Shown: positions 1 to 9,174, numbered from the stretch's first letter. The stretch is DNA of 64,000 nt from Pseudoflavonifractor sp. Marseille-P3106 (GCA_900169975.1 LT827126.1:124001-188000), one strand, 5' to 3'. The notes: a model not told the origin generated them from the letters alone. Program-made: numbers and translations.

Positions 1-1186
1 CGGCCAGACACCCGTATGCCTTCTCGTACAGCTTCCTGGCATCGTTGTCAGCCACGTCCACCGGGAACACGCCGATGTGGTTGTCACTGGCCGTCACCCC
101 GGAAACCGTCACGGTCTGTGTCCACGGGCCAGACCCGGCCCACGACGCCACCGCCAGCGTCACGGTCACAGGAGCCACCAGAGCACACGCCCCCAGATTT
201 TTCCTCGCCCCTTCCGCCGTCGAGGCCCCCGTGCCGCCCTTGGCTACCGGGACCGCAGTGGTGAGGTCGGACGCCGGGTGGGTGTGGCTGGAGGGGGCGG
301 CTCCGACCTCCGAAGCGGAAGGCATCCATGTGCTGGGCCTGCTGGCGGCCTTCGCCGCGGCCTCCGCCGCATCCGCGTATGCAAACACGTCCTGTGCCCT
401 CCCAGCCGGATCATATGTGGCGGAAAGCATGTCGCCCACACCCTGTCCGTCCTGCCCTTTGGCGGCAATTAAAGTCCAATATGCGGTGTCCGCGGGTGCA
501 TTTCCCGCAGTGGGCGCGGTGCAGACGTAGGACGAGCCGCCGTAGGCAACCTTGTTCCCGGGGACATATCTCTTGGAGTTGGAGTAGTTCTCCCATACAT
601 TCCGGGCGGCCTCAGCCGAGACCCGCCCCTGCTCTGCTGTCACCCGGCCCTGCTCCGCAGACTCCAGAGCGGATTCGACCTGCTGCATGGAACTCTCTCG
701 GGCGGTTTCCGCCAAAACTCTGGCGCTCTCGGCGCTCATCCGGGCCTGCTCTGCTGAGACTCGCGCAACTTCCGTCTGCTCCCGTGCCGTCTCAGCAGAT
801 GCGCGGGCCTGCTCCGCCGTGCCCCTGGCCGACTCCTGGGCCTGCCGGACGCCCTCTGCCGAAACCCGGCTTTGTTCCGCAGAGGCCCGACCGCTCTCCG
901 CTGTCTGGCGGGCCGTCTCCTGGGTCTGTCTGGTGGTCTCTGCTTCCGCCCGGACTGCCTCCTCCGCCACCGTGTCGCTGATGGCGGGGAGAAGGGTGTT
1001 GTTGATATAATTTTTGATGGCGTTTCCGCTCTGGTCGAATTTGCCCTTCAGCTCGGCGGCGGTCAGCCCGCCCACGTCATTGGGCTCGTCGTCCAGAGAC
1101 TGGATCACATCCAGGTCAGTGTCCAGCCCCGGGATGACCAGGTCCTGGATGATATTCAGATTTTCACTCAGTCCTTCCACAGACAT
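1..1186 (-). CDS. Phage tail fibre / receptor-binding protein, N-terminal part (partial)
   Basis: The gene starts at ATG 1186 after a strong ribosome site (AAGGAGG, within 1187-1200) that overlaps the stop of the upstream gene. About 395 codons are visible and the frame is still open at the left edge. Residues about 70-192 are a run of heptads of the form R-x-S-A-E-x-A, which should form a long trimeric coiled-coil shaft. Residues about 192-250 resemble a CBM5/12-type sugar-binding module (YVPGNKVAYGGSSYVC ... YWTLIAAKGQDG). Around residues 285-335 come the collar motifs SSHTHPASDLT, VAKGGTGAST and GARKNLGA, typical of tail-fibre repeats. It is the last visible gene of the prophage structural cluster, so it probably makes the host-contacting fibre. 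The receptor is unknown. Confidence 0.85.
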   Translation of the reverse strand, partial: MSVEGLSENLNIIQDLVIPGLDTDLDVIQSLDDEPNDVGGLTAAELKGKFDQSGNAIKNYINNTLLPAISDTVAEEAVRAEAETTRQTQETARQTAESGRASAEQSRVSAEGVRQAQESARGTAEQARASAETAREQTEVARVSAEQARMSAESARVLAETARESSMQQVESALESAEQGRVTAEQGRVSAEAARNVWENYSNSKRYVPGNKVAYGGSSYVCTAPTAGNAPADTAYWTLIAAKGQDGQGVGDMLSATYDPAGRAQDVFAYADAAEAAAKAASRPSTWMPSASEVGAAPSSHTHPASDLTTAVPVAKGGTGASTAEGARKNLGACALVAPVTVTLAVASWAGSGPWTQTVTVSGVTASDNHIGVFPVDVADNDARKLYEKAYGCLA

Positions 1187-1198
1187 GGTAATTCCTCC

Positions 1199-2977
1199 TT
1201 ATTTCACGTTTCCGGTGTACCGCACCTGCACGTCCACGCTCAAAATGGTTGCGGTGGCGGAGGCCGAATTGGAATACAGGATCAGTTTGTAGTAGGTCGC
1301 CTTCTTCACCTTCAGCTTTGCCCGGATGACCTGGGGCTTCCGGTTGGTACCGAAGCTCCAGTGGGCGAAGCTGGCATGGGTGAAGTTGGACAGGCCGGAG
1401 GCGATGATTTTCTCCGGGTAGTCCGATTTGATGTTGGACTGGGCCGTCATGGTCAAAATGGCCTGGGTCTCCGGCTTGATGCCGACCCAGATCAGGGCGC
1501 TGTATTTGCGCATCCACTCCCGGTCAAAGTCCATGGAGCCGGATTCCCAGTAGGCGTCGATGGGGGAGAGGGCGTCGTTGCGGTACTTCCGGGAGAAGGC
1601 CATAATGCGCCCGTCCGGCGTCCCGAAATGAAGTGTCCCGCCAACCTTCGCCACGCCGCGCATGGGCACGTCGTTGTAATAGTACCAGGAATTGTTCGTG
1701 TAGTTGTGGACCAGCGCCTCACTGCCGCAGAGAATGTAAAACTCCTGTTCCTCGTCGTCGTCGAAGGTCCTGATCTGATCGGGCGCAAACGAGCGCAGGG
1801 TGGAGGTGACCGCGTTGGAAAGGCGCTTGGCGTTCCGCTCGTCCCGGGTGGAGCTGATGGGGAGGGTCCACTCGTAGCAGGCCCCGCCGAACAGCGTCCG
1901 CGGATTGTTGTCCACAAGCCTCACCTGCCCTGGGGCGGAGCAGCCGATCTCCCGGTTCAGGGCCGAAGCGTAGAAGGCTGCGGAGGAAGAGTTGTCCGCC
2001 AGCGTCAGCGTCCCGTACTGGGCGGAATAGGCGGAATCGCTCTTGAACACCAACAGCCGGTCATAGTGCCGGATCATGCCGGTGATGGGCGTATTGGCGC
2101 TGTCAACCGCCATTACGTTCAGGTCCGGGAAATACTCCGCCGTGGCCTGCCCGTTTTCATCCAGCCCGGAATAGACAGCCTCGTTGCTGCCGTCGCCGTA
2201 GAGAAAGACACGGCTGTCCGAAGCGCCGTTAAACAGCTCCGCAAACCGCATTTTGGTGATCTTCTCCCGGTTCCCCGTCCCCTTCCTCCACGTGATGGTG
2301 ACGGTGTTGGTCCCCTTGGCAGGGGCGGAGGCAAAAGTCACCTTCCCGGCGGCTTTGTCCACGGTGTAGGTGATGTCGGTCCCCTCCACGGATACCACCT
2401 CATCGATGGCGGTCTCCACCAGCATGAACGCCGTGGAAGTCCCGTCCGGGGAGAACTGCTGCCGCTTCTTCCCCGTGAGCTTGTTTGCCCCTTCCAGCAG
2501 GGTGCCGCCGCCGGAGGGCACGGTGGCGGTGGCGACGATGGGGATATACCCCTCCACCGCCTTCACCTGTCCGGAGCCGTCCCAGCTGTAATATTCTTTT
2601 CCGGTGAGCAGATACACCTTCTTGGCAAACCCGAAAAAGGCAGTCTCCGCGTCATCTACGGCCCCCAGATCTGTCTTGCCCCAGGTCTCCGGGTCCACGT
2701 CCCACAGGTGCCCGTTACAGCAGGCCAGCAGGTGCCGCACTCCGTTCACATACCCCCACCACAGGCCGCGCACCGGGTGCGTCCCATCCGCTAGGGAGCA
2801 GACGGCGGCATAGCCGGGACGGATCTGCAAATGGCCCTCCCGGGTAACCCGGAAATTCCGCATCTTGGCCGCTTCGCCGTTTTTCAGGCCGGTGTCCCCG
2901 TCCGGGGACTCGTTGAGGCCCAGCCATTTCTTGATCTGGAAAATGCGCTTTTCCGCGCCTGCGCCGATGCTTGCCAT
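1199..2977 (-). CDS. Phage structural protein, probably neck/tail hub (592 aa)
   Basis: This 592-residue protein starts at ATG 2977 with an AGGTGA ribosome site. I do not recognise a named family with certainty. The opening (KMRNFRVTREGHLQIRPGYA) and later runs of W/Y/G-rich strands (HLWDVDPETW, VYLLTGKEYYSWDG, RVFLYGDG, RLLVFKSD) suggest a beta-propeller-like fold, as in phage proteins that cap the portal and stabilise packaged DNA (P22 gp10-like). It lies between the small connector gene and the tail-fibre gene, and no tape-measure gene is seen between head and fibre genes. That order favours a short-tailed podovirus, though the genes beyond the left edge are unseen. The open frame on the opposite strand (872-2794) is a shadow of this gene. 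Confidence 0.65.
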   Translation of the reverse strand: MASIGAGAEKRIFQIKKWLGLNESPDGDTGLKNGEAAKMRNFRVTREGHLQIRPGYAAVCSLADGTHPVRGLWWGYVNGVRHLLACCNGHLWDVDPETWGKTDLGAVDDAETAFFGFAKKVYLLTGKEYYSWDGSGQVKAVEGYIPIVATATVPSGGGTLLEGANKLTGKKRQQFSPDGTSTAFMLVETAIDEVVSVEGTDITYTVDKAAGKVTFASAPAKGTNTVTITWRKGTGNREKITKMRFAELFNGASDSRVFLYGDGSNEAVYSGLDENGQATAEYFPDLNVMAVDSANTPITGMIRHYDRLLVFKSDSAYSAQYGTLTLADNSSSAAFYASALNREIGCSAPGQVRLVDNNPRTLFGGACYEWTLPISSTRDERNAKRLSNAVTSTLRSFAPDQIRTFDDDEEQEFYILCGSEALVHNYTNNSWYYYNDVPMRGVAKVGGTLHFGTPDGRIMAFSRKYRNDALSPIDAYWESGSMDFDREWMRKYSALIWVGIKPETQAILTMTAQSNIKSDYPEKIIASGLSNFTHASFAHWSFGTNRKPQVIRAKLKVKKATYYKLILYSNSASATATILSVDVQVRYTGNVK

Positions 2978-2988
2978 GTTCCATCACC

Positions 2989-3423
2989 TCACCACCGGGC
3001 AAACTGCCCGAACTCGATCCCGCCGAAGGGCAGGACGATCTCATCTCCCTCGGTGGGCACACCGGCGGCCAGCTGCTTCATCTTTTCCTCATAGCGCTGC
3101 TGAAAATACTGTGCCTTCTCGTCGTCCTCCCCCAGCAGCAGGTGGGCCGCCAGACCGTAGGGGAGAAGCCCCTGGCATATCCCGTCATCCAGACCGATGG
3201 CGCTCACAAAGTCCTCGATCAACGGGCAGACCGGCCGCTTCCCGGCTTCCGAGACGACATAGGTGTCCGAATAGGGGAAGCACTCCACCCGCAGGATGTT
3301 CAAGATGGCGAGGGACCTGTTCTTATATTCCTTGGTGTCTGCTGTGTCTGCCTTCCCGGTGGACTCGTTTACCTCGTCCATCAGATTCATGGCCAGCTCA
3401 AATACCGTCTGTGCAGTCGTCAT
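2989..3423 (-). CDS. Putative phage head-tail connector protein (144 aa)
   Basis: A mostly helical protein, MTTAQTVFELAMNLMDEV at its start, with no membrane segment. I chose ATG 3423, which has a GAGGA ribosome site a few bases upstream; the longer frame to 3471 has no such site. Small helical proteins at this position, between the capsid gene and the first tail gene, are usually connector or adaptor subunits that bind the portal. The C-terminal half carries an acidic patch (GEDDEKAQYFQQRYEEK). The function rests on gene order rather than on a motif. A 12-bp gap separates it from the next gene. Confidence 0.55.
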   Translation of the reverse strand: MTTAQTVFELAMNLMDEVNESTGKADTADTKEYKNRSLAILNILRVECFPYSDTYVVSEAGKRPVCPLIEDFVSAIGLDDGICQGLLPYGLAAHLLLGEDDEKAQYFQQRYEEKMKQLAAGVPTEGDEIVLPFGGIEFGQFARW

Positions 3424-3505
3424 GTCGTCCTCATTTCTGACTTGCGGGGTCACGCCCCCGCAGAAGTCCATATGGGCCCCGGGGCGTGCCCCCGGGGCAT
3501 TTGGT

Positions 3506-4558
3506 TTATACGGTGAACTCGGAAACGCCGGAGTTCAGCACACCGGACTTGGCCGCGTAGGCCTTGATGACAGTGCCGGAGGATAGGTCGGTCAGGGGGC
3601 TGGAGTAGGTCTGCGCTGTAGGGGAGGTCTTGGGGTCGGTGCCGTCTGTGGTGTACTTGATGGTGGTGGCGCTGGCGGAGGTGATGGTCCAGTTTCCGGA
3701 GCCCTTCGCAATGACGGGGTTGGCCTGGACATTGGCGGAGGCCGCGTTCACATACAGGCCGTTGACCTTGGTGCCCAGCACAAAGGCGTCATGCATGAAC
3801 CGGCACTCGGCCACGTCGCCGTCGATGCCCATGGGGTTCTTCTGCACACGCAGGGTCTTGAGCTTCATGGGGTCCACGGTGGCGTTCTTGTACTTGATGA
3901 AGAAATTGACGCCGGCAGGGAAGTAGCTGTCGGGGACCCGGACGATCTTCATGCCGTCCAGCTCGCCCACCACGCCGGAAGCCACGCTCTTCTCGCCCAG
4001 CTTGTCGATGCCCGTCACCTCGGAGGCCAGCTTGACCTTGATGTACACGCTCTCCCGGATGAACAGGGTGCGGTTGGTCAGAGGGACCAGCCGGTTGCTC
4101 ATGGCGGCGGTGCCCTCCATGATCTTCTCCACGATGTTGGTCTTGGTGAGGTCACTGCCCTCGGCGGTCACCAGACCGGCCCCGTTCATCCACTTGGAGA
4201 AGCGGTACATGTCGATGAGGGGGGTGGCCCGCTCATCCCAGTTGCGCTTCAGGCGCTTGGCTACCTGCTTGATGTTCATCTGCTCGGCGTTGTTGCCCGC
4301 ATCCACGGAGAAAGTGAAGCCCTTGTCCTGGCTCATGGACATCTCCTGCACGGTGTCCCCAAGCTCGGTCAGGGAGCCGAAGCGGCTGGTGCCGCTGCGG
4401 GTGTAGTCGCCCACGGGGACGGAGTCCACAGAGTAGATCTTGATGCTCTTCACGCCGGAGAAGTCGTAATCCTTCCCGGCATAAGCGTCGGTGAGGGAGC
4501 GGAGCGTGAAGCGCTCGGCTACCTTGTCAGAAAACTGTGTAGTCAGATTGATCGCCAT
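3506..4558 (-). CDS. Phage major capsid protein with C-terminal chitobiase-like domain (350 aa)
   Basis: The gene follows the scaffold gene and begins MAINLTTQFSDKVAERF. Residues 1 to about 270 have the look of a coat protein: an N-terminal amphipathic stretch, a dense charged middle (KRLKRNWDERATPLIDMYRF), and RTLFIRESVYIKVKLASEV. The last 75 residues, about 275-350, are different. They carry IKYTTDGTDPKTSP and the strand-rich ending VIKAYAAKSGVLNSGVSEF, the signature of chitobiase/hexosaminidase C-terminal domains (CHB_HEX_C, Ig-like fold). In a coat protein such a domain probably decorates the outer surface. The capsid call is from gene order and appearance; the extra domain is seen directly in the sequence. 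Confidence 0.8.
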   Translation of the reverse strand: MAINLTTQFSDKVAERFTLRSLTDAYAGKDYDFSGVKSIKIYSVDSVPVGDYTRSGTSRFGSLTELGDTVQEMSMSQDKGFTFSVDAGNNAEQMNIKQVAKRLKRNWDERATPLIDMYRFSKWMNGAGLVTAEGSDLTKTNIVEKIMEGTAAMSNRLVPLTNRTLFIRESVYIKVKLASEVTGIDKLGEKSVASGVVGELDGMKIVRVPDSYFPAGVNFFIKYKNATVDPMKLKTLRVQKNPMGIDGDVAECRFMHDAFVLGTKVNGLYVNAASANVQANPVIAKGSGNWTITSASATTIKYTTDGTDPKTSPTAQTYSSPLTDLSSGTVIKAYAAKSGVLNSGVSEFTV

Positions 4559-4643
4559 AATTTTTCCCTTTCCGCCTGCGCGACCCGGCGGAGAGGGCGG
4601 AGCCGTCCCCTTCGGGTCGGCTCTCAGGCTCTCAAATCAGTGT

Positions 4644-5474
4644 TTAGTCATCGTCGGAATACCAGATCTCGTCCAGCTCGCTCCGGGTGTCCTCCCCTTG
4701 GGGATTGGTCAGACTGCCGGGCGAGCGCTGGGCGTTGGCCTTGTTCTGCCGCTCGGCGGCCAGCTCGGCCTTGAGCTGCTTGTTCTCATACTCGGTATAG
4801 GCGGTTGTCATGCTCTTCCCGGCGGCCACCTGTGCCCACACCTCGTTCGGAATGTCCGCGCCCTTCACGCCGGGATGGGCGGCCATGAAGTCCTCCATGT
4901 CCTTCCGGCGGGCGGCCTGCGCTTCCTGTGCTTTCTGCGCCTCCGCCTCCTGGCGCTGGCGGGCCTCCTGTGCGGCCCTGGTCTGGGCCTCCAGGATGGT
5001 CTGCTGCTTCTCCAGACGGATCTGCGCATCGGCGGTCTGCTCGTTGACGCCCTGGCTCAAAAGCTCCTGGCGGCGGCAGAGGTCCAGGTACTGCTCCACG
5101 GTCATGCCGCTGCGCTCTGCGTAGCCCCTCACCATCAGCAGGGCGGGGTCTGCCTCCTCCCGGTACTGCCGGAGCTGGTCTCGCTCCTGGCGCACCGTGT
5201 CGTAATCCCAGCCCTTTTGGGCCATGGATACGAGCTCCTCTCGGGTGACCTGCCGCGTCTCGTCCCGGTTTTTCAGGGTGAACAGCTCGGGCTGGTCTGC
5301 CTCTGCCGGTTTCTCTTCCTGCTCTTCCGGGGCTGCGGGCGGCTCTGCCGCCTGAGGAGCTTCTGGGGCCGGATGGGCCTGGGGCGGTTCCGGCTCCTGC
5401 GCCTCGGGGGTCTCGTCAGCCCATGCCGCGTCCAGGTCGTCGTCCAAAATGGGGGTCTCGTTGGTTTCGTTCAT
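4644..5474 (-). CDS. Phage scaffolding protein (276 aa)
   Basis: An acidic, low-complexity protein placed between portal and capsid genes. Residues about 5-75 are rich in Glu, Pro and Ala (DETPEAQEPEPPQ and similar). The middle and later part, about residues 120-220, is a long charged helix rich in Q, R, E and A, probably a coiled coil (RLEKQQTILEAQTRAAQEAR). The end, SDDD, is acidic. Scaffold proteins direct capsid assembly and are then lost, and they typically look like this. There are no catalytic motifs. About 85 bases of non-coding DNA lie between this gene and the capsid gene and hold a GC-rich inverted repeat. Confidence 0.75.
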   Translation of the reverse strand: MNETNETPILDDDLDAAWADETPEAQEPEPPQAHPAPEAPQAAEPPAAPEEQEEKPAEADQPELFTLKNRDETRQVTREELVSMAQKGWDYDTVRQERDQLRQYREEADPALLMVRGYAERSGMTVEQYLDLCRRQELLSQGVNEQTADAQIRLEKQQTILEAQTRAAQEARQRQEAEAQKAQEAQAARRKDMEDFMAAHPGVKGADIPNEVWAQVAAGKSMTTAYTEYENKQLKAELAAERQNKANAQRSPGSLTNPQGEDTRSELDEIWYSDDD

Positions 5475-5534
5475 ATCGGTTTCCTCCTCCGCCTATGGTC
5501 GGGCGGTTTTTATCGCTTCCGGCTGGTCTGCCGG

Positions 5535-7226
5535 TCAGCTTTTCATGAGTTTCAGCCCTTCGGCCCCGGTGGTGTTGAGCTTGCGCTGAAGCACTCCGTA
5601 GCCGCTGCCGCCGGTCACCTCGTCGGGCTGGTTCAGATCGGACACAGGCCCCGCCGGTCCGCCGACCGGTGTTTCGGGCGGAAGGGTCTGACGGGTTTTC
5701 AGGGCTTGAATGAGTTCCTGCTGGTTGGAGATGTAGCCGCTGGGTACCCGCTCCAGATAGTCGATGACAGAGATCTTGTCCTGCATCAACAAATTGTCCA
5801 GCGTGTTCATCTGGGCGATCTCGCTCCAGTAGGCAGACCCGCCAACATCCAGCTTGAGACTGAGGGGCACCCGGTTCAGGATGGAGAAATCAAAGGGCCT
5901 CGGGAGGGCGGAGCTCTCCGCGCCGGGGATGTCCCGCTGGTCCTCGCGGGGGCGGACCTCCACATAGCGCTCCCCGTAGTACGCCCGCATCAGGTCCAGC
6001 CAGATGTTGCCCAGGTCCTCAATGGACTGGAACAGGTTTTGCTTGGTCAGCTCCTGTGGCACGGAGGACGCCTTTTGCAGGGCGATGATGGCGGATGTAT
6101 TGTCCGGCCTGGTGTCGCCCAGGGCGGCGTCTGTGGCCCCCATGAACTCCTTGGTAAGGTCAATGGCCAGTTGGATGAACTGGCTCACCTGAGGGGAGAT
6201 GGCGGGCGGGTCAATGGTCTTTGCCACCGTTGAAACGTCTCCGCCGTTGATCCCGATGGCCCGTCCCACGCCAGCGTCCCAGCGGGAGAGCCGGGTCTTG
6301 TCAAACACCACCTTCGGGTAGGCGGTGGTCATGAGAGAGATCATGGTCATGGCGAACATCTTGTTCACAAAGACCTGGTTGGGGATCAGCCCGGTTACGG
6401 CCGCCTGCCCGTGGTAGCAGCTTGGCACATAGTCCCAGCTCATCCACACGATTGGGTAGAGCTTCTGCCCGGTGTCCCATTCCGGGCGGATGACGGCGTC
6501 CTTGCAGGTCTTTTTGCACCAGATCGTGCCGCTCTTCCGGTCCCGCCACAGGCGGGTGAGCGTGGTCACTTTTCCGTCCGTCAGGGCGTCAAAGCGGTCG
6601 TTCACTTCGTCTGTGTCCGACCGAATGGCCTCCGGGTCCGCACCGTTCTGCTCGGCCTGATGCCGGACGTCCTCCACCAGCTCCCGCCGGGTCACCAGGA
6701 TGTGGGGCTGGCTTTGAATCTCCCGGCTGTTTGGGTTTCCGAAGAGAACGCGGGTATTCTCCAGAAGCTCGGTCCGAATGGCCCCCTTGGCGGTCTGCCC
6801 CGTCTCAACGTCGGGATCGAACCAACTGTACAGGCATGCGTCCCCATCCACGGCGGCGTTCCGCATGAAGTCCCGGGTGAGCTTGCCCACCTTGTTCTGC
6901 TCAAACAGGGCCTCGAACTGGGCGTTCACAATGTCGCACAGCGACTCCACCTCGTCGGAGTCGTAAAGCCCGGTGGAGGACAGGGGAGAGGCGGACATCT
7001 TGATGTTGTCCGTGGCGGTGGAGGCCACCAGGAAGAGAATGATGCGCTTGATGAAGTTGAACACAGGGGTGGGCAGGCCGTTGGACTGGACACCTTCCCA
7101 CTGCTTTCCGATGAAGAAGTCCTCGTTGCGCTTCACAGTGTCATACAGATTGATCTGGGTATTGAAGTCGATCCCCGTCTGAAATTCCTGCCAGATGTGC
7201 TCCGGGCTCAATTTGTCTTTCCTCAC
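5535..7226 (-). CDS. Phage portal protein (563 aa)
   Basis: The portal is the dodecameric ring through which DNA enters and leaves the capsid. The start is GTG 7226, which overlaps the TGA of the upstream small gene and has a GGGGGA ribosome site. The N-terminal region (NEDFFIGKQWEGVQ, PVFNFIKRIILFLVAS) and the central region (TRLWRDRKSGTIWCKKTC, FGNPNSREIQSQPHILVTR) match what is known of portal proteins of Bacillota phages. A Q-rich helical end (NQQELIQALKTRQTL) follows. It sits directly after the terminase genes and before the scaffold, the standard order. No truncation is seen. Confidence 0.85.
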   Translation of the reverse strand: MRKDKLSPEHIWQEFQTGIDFNTQINLYDTVKRNEDFFIGKQWEGVQSNGLPTPVFNFIKRIILFLVASTATDNIKMSASPLSSTGLYDSDEVESLCDIVNAQFEALFEQNKVGKLTRDFMRNAAVDGDACLYSWFDPDVETGQTAKGAIRTELLENTRVLFGNPNSREIQSQPHILVTRRELVEDVRHQAEQNGADPEAIRSDTDEVNDRFDALTDGKVTTLTRLWRDRKSGTIWCKKTCKDAVIRPEWDTGQKLYPIVWMSWDYVPSCYHGQAAVTGLIPNQVFVNKMFAMTMISLMTTAYPKVVFDKTRLSRWDAGVGRAIGINGGDVSTVAKTIDPPAISPQVSQFIQLAIDLTKEFMGATDAALGDTRPDNTSAIIALQKASSVPQELTKQNLFQSIEDLGNIWLDLMRAYYGERYVEVRPREDQRDIPGAESSALPRPFDFSILNRVPLSLKLDVGGSAYWSEIAQMNTLDNLLMQDKISVIDYLERVPSGYISNQQELIQALKTRQTLPPETPVGGPAGPVSDLNQPDEVTGGSGYGVLQRKLNTTGAEGLKLMKS

Positions 7227-7447
7227 AGGTCATCCCCCTTTCGGAAGGGGTCAAAGTCCATCATGTTGGCAAGGCCCTCCTTCATGCGCCGGTCGGCCCG
7301 TTCGGCCCGGGCCCGCTCTTCCTCCGATTCGGCCTCATGGGCGGGCTTCGGCGCTTCCCTCCGTTGGGTCCCGGCCAGCGCGAGGGCCAGCGCCGCACCG
7401 GACAGCGCCATGGAAAGGGCGCTTAAAATGACAGCCGCGATCAGCAT
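7223..7447 (-). CDS. Small phage membrane protein (74 aa)
   Basis: A short gene between large terminase and portal. The start ATG 7447 has the ribosome site AAGGAGA just upstream; the frame could extend to 7531 but that would overlap the terminase gene. Residues 2-25 (MLIAAVILSALSMALSGAA) form one hydrophobic segment. The rest is a charged tail rich in E, R and A, ending DFDPFRKGDDL. Its stop overlaps the portal start, so the two are probably co-translated. I do not recognise the family; the position inside the packaging module is all the context there is. Confidence 0.6.
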   Translation of the reverse strand: MLIAAVILSALSMALSGAALALALAGTQRREAPKPAHEAESEEERARAERADRRMKEGLANMMDFDPFRKGDDL

Positions 7448-7460
7448 TTGTTGTCTCCTT

Positions 7461-8888
7461 TCAGCCGCACAGCACATAGCTGGCGTCCGGCTCTCCGCCG
7501 CACATGGCCTCGTCGTAATCCTCCAGCTCATCGTCCTCGTCGTCCTCGTCCCGGGCCTCCGCCAGTTGAGCGCCCATCGTGCGATAGATTAGCCCGTAGC
7601 GAAGGGCATCCGGGGCGTGTGTGATGTCATGGGGTTCCGTGGCGCAGTCTGACGGGTTCTTTTCATTATGCTGAAGGGCGGGAAGGTCCCGGATCAGGCG
7701 GGCGCAGCTGTCAAAAATCTGCAACCCCGGTTTTCCGTCCCGCCTGGTTTTCATATATTCCTTCACCACAAGCCAGCCCTGCACCCGCTGGTTTGAGGCC
7801 TTTACCAGGCCGATCCCGTTTTGCGTGAAGATCTCCGCCATGGTCTTGCCGGTGTCCTTCATGGTGGACCACATATCCGGAGGGGCAACGGTGAACTGAA
7901 CGTATTCATCCGCCGGTGTCAGGGTTCGCATGGCCGCCGCCGCGTCTGAAACGATGAGTCCGGACTCGCAATACTCCCGATACACCCAGACCCTCCCGTC
8001 AAAATCCACGGCAAACCAGTAGCAGGCAAACATATCAAGGCCGTAGTCGAAGGCCCGGTATCTGGGCCATTCCCTCGGGATGATAAAGGGCTTCACCACA
8101 TGGGTCTCGCGCCTGAACTCGCTGAAATACTGTCCCGCCATGGCGTCCCAGTCGCCGTAGCGCCACGCCTGCCGCACGTCGTCCGGCAGCACGTCCAGGG
8201 AGGCGATGTAGTCCCGCTTCTGCTCTGGGGTCAGCGCCGTGTTGTCGTCTACCGTGGCGGCGATGAAGAAGTATTCCTTTGGATTCTCCTTCTCCAGGTC
8301 GTATTCCCTGGTCACGAACAGCCGCTTGACCCATTGGTGCCCCACGCCGCCGGGGTTGCAGGTGAGATAGAACCGCTTCGGGATTTTGTTCACGCCGCGC
8401 AGACAGGCGCCCAGCGTCCGGAATTCATACTCTGTGAAGTGGGTGGCCTCGTCCATGAAAATCCAGTCGTATTCCTGGCCCTGATACTCCGTGATGGCGT
8501 TTGCGCTCTGTAAGTGCCCAAACCGGATGAGGGAGCCGTTGGAAAAGACGATGGTCCGCATCGTGCTGTTGTAGGTCGCCACATACTGCCCGGCGGGCCT
8601 CCCGTCCAGCGTGGCAGAGTTGATGAGAGCTAAAATCGGCTGGATGATGGTGGATTCCATCTCCGGGTAGGTCCGCCGCATGATCAGGATTTTGATGCCT
8701 GAATAGGTCATGGCCCCATGTACCGCCTTGACCCGGACGGCCCAGCTCTTTCCGCCAGCGCGCGCGCCGCCGTATGCGATGTACTTCTGCCTCGCCAGAA
8801 GGAATTGACGCTGCTTCTGATTCGGCGTCCCCATATCCCATTGCACAATACCCTTCGCTGCCTTTGCCGGCCGCCCTCTCTGTGCCAT
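7461..8888 (-). CDS. terL: Phage terminase large subunit (475 aa)
   Basis: This is the ATPase/nuclease motor that packages phage DNA. The Walker A motif is YGGARAGGKSWA at about residues 39-50, and the Walker B is WIFMDEATHF near residue 142. A coupling-type motif, FYLTCNPGGVGHQWVKRLF, follows near residue 182. The C-terminal half has acidic residues suited to the RNase H-like nuclease (FDYGLDMFACYWFAVDFDG; DAPDALRYG near the end). Length is normal for the family. It is followed by the small membrane gene and the portal gene, the standard packaging module. Confidence 0.95.
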   Translation of the reverse strand: MAQRGRPAKAAKGIVQWDMGTPNQKQRQFLLARQKYIAYGGARAGGKSWAVRVKAVHGAMTYSGIKILIMRRTYPEMESTIIQPILALINSATLDGRPAGQYVATYNSTMRTIVFSNGSLIRFGHLQSANAITEYQGQEYDWIFMDEATHFTEYEFRTLGACLRGVNKIPKRFYLTCNPGGVGHQWVKRLFVTREYDLEKENPKEYFFIAATVDDNTALTPEQKRDYIASLDVLPDDVRQAWRYGDWDAMAGQYFSEFRRETHVVKPFIIPREWPRYRAFDYGLDMFACYWFAVDFDGRVWVYREYCESGLIVSDAAAAMRTLTPADEYVQFTVAPPDMWSTMKDTGKTMAEIFTQNGIGLVKASNQRVQGWLVVKEYMKTRRDGKPGLQIFDSCARLIRDLPALQHNEKNPSDCATEPHDITHAPDALRYGLIYRTMGAQLAEARDEDDEDDELEDYDEAMCGGEPDASYVLCG

Positions 8889-8945
8889 GTCATCACTCCA
8901 AAAAGAAAAGCCGACCCGACATCGGAATCCCGATATCGGACCGGC

Positions 8946-9122
8946 TCAATGGCTCTTTTCGTCCTTCTCGATCAAATGCTCTTTCTTGCAGGTCTTACAC
9001 CAGACCCACACACGGCCCGTTTCGTCCACCCGGAACAGCTTGTTCCAGTGGTCGGGGCACAGCCCGTACCCGTCCTTGACGACGGCGGACGCATTTTTCA
9101 AATTTTCCAATCCGCCCTCCAT
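8946..9122 (-). CDS. Small cysteine-rich (KTR/Com-like) phage zinc-ribbon protein (58 aa)
   Basis: A 58-residue protein starting MEGGLENLKNASAVV at ATG 9122, with a GGGTGA ribosome site. The core is GLCPDHWNKLFRVDETGRVW followed by VWCKTCKKEHLIEK, which fits the small zinc-ribbon (Com, cysteine-rich KTR) proteins of phages, where two CxxC pairs bind zinc. Here the first knuckle is CPDH rather than CPxC, so one cysteine is replaced by Asp-His; His may serve as a ligand. A longer in-frame reading to 9482 exists, but it would run through the tRNA-like element and has no ribosome site. The role is unknown; such proteins are common near terminase genes. Confidence 0.6.
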   Translation of the reverse strand: MEGGLENLKNASAVVKDGYGLCPDHWNKLFRVDETGRVWVWCKTCKKEHLIEKDEKSH

Positions 9123-9174
9123 TTCACCCGCCCCCCTCTTTTTCCGGCAGGGGGCCGTCAGAATGTTTATTTGT

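Noticed and set aside
872-2794. Long plus-strand open frame opposite the phage structural gene
   Set aside because: It has no ribosome site and a low-complexity His/Val/Gly-rich composition. It is a shadow of the minus-strand gene in GC-rich DNA.
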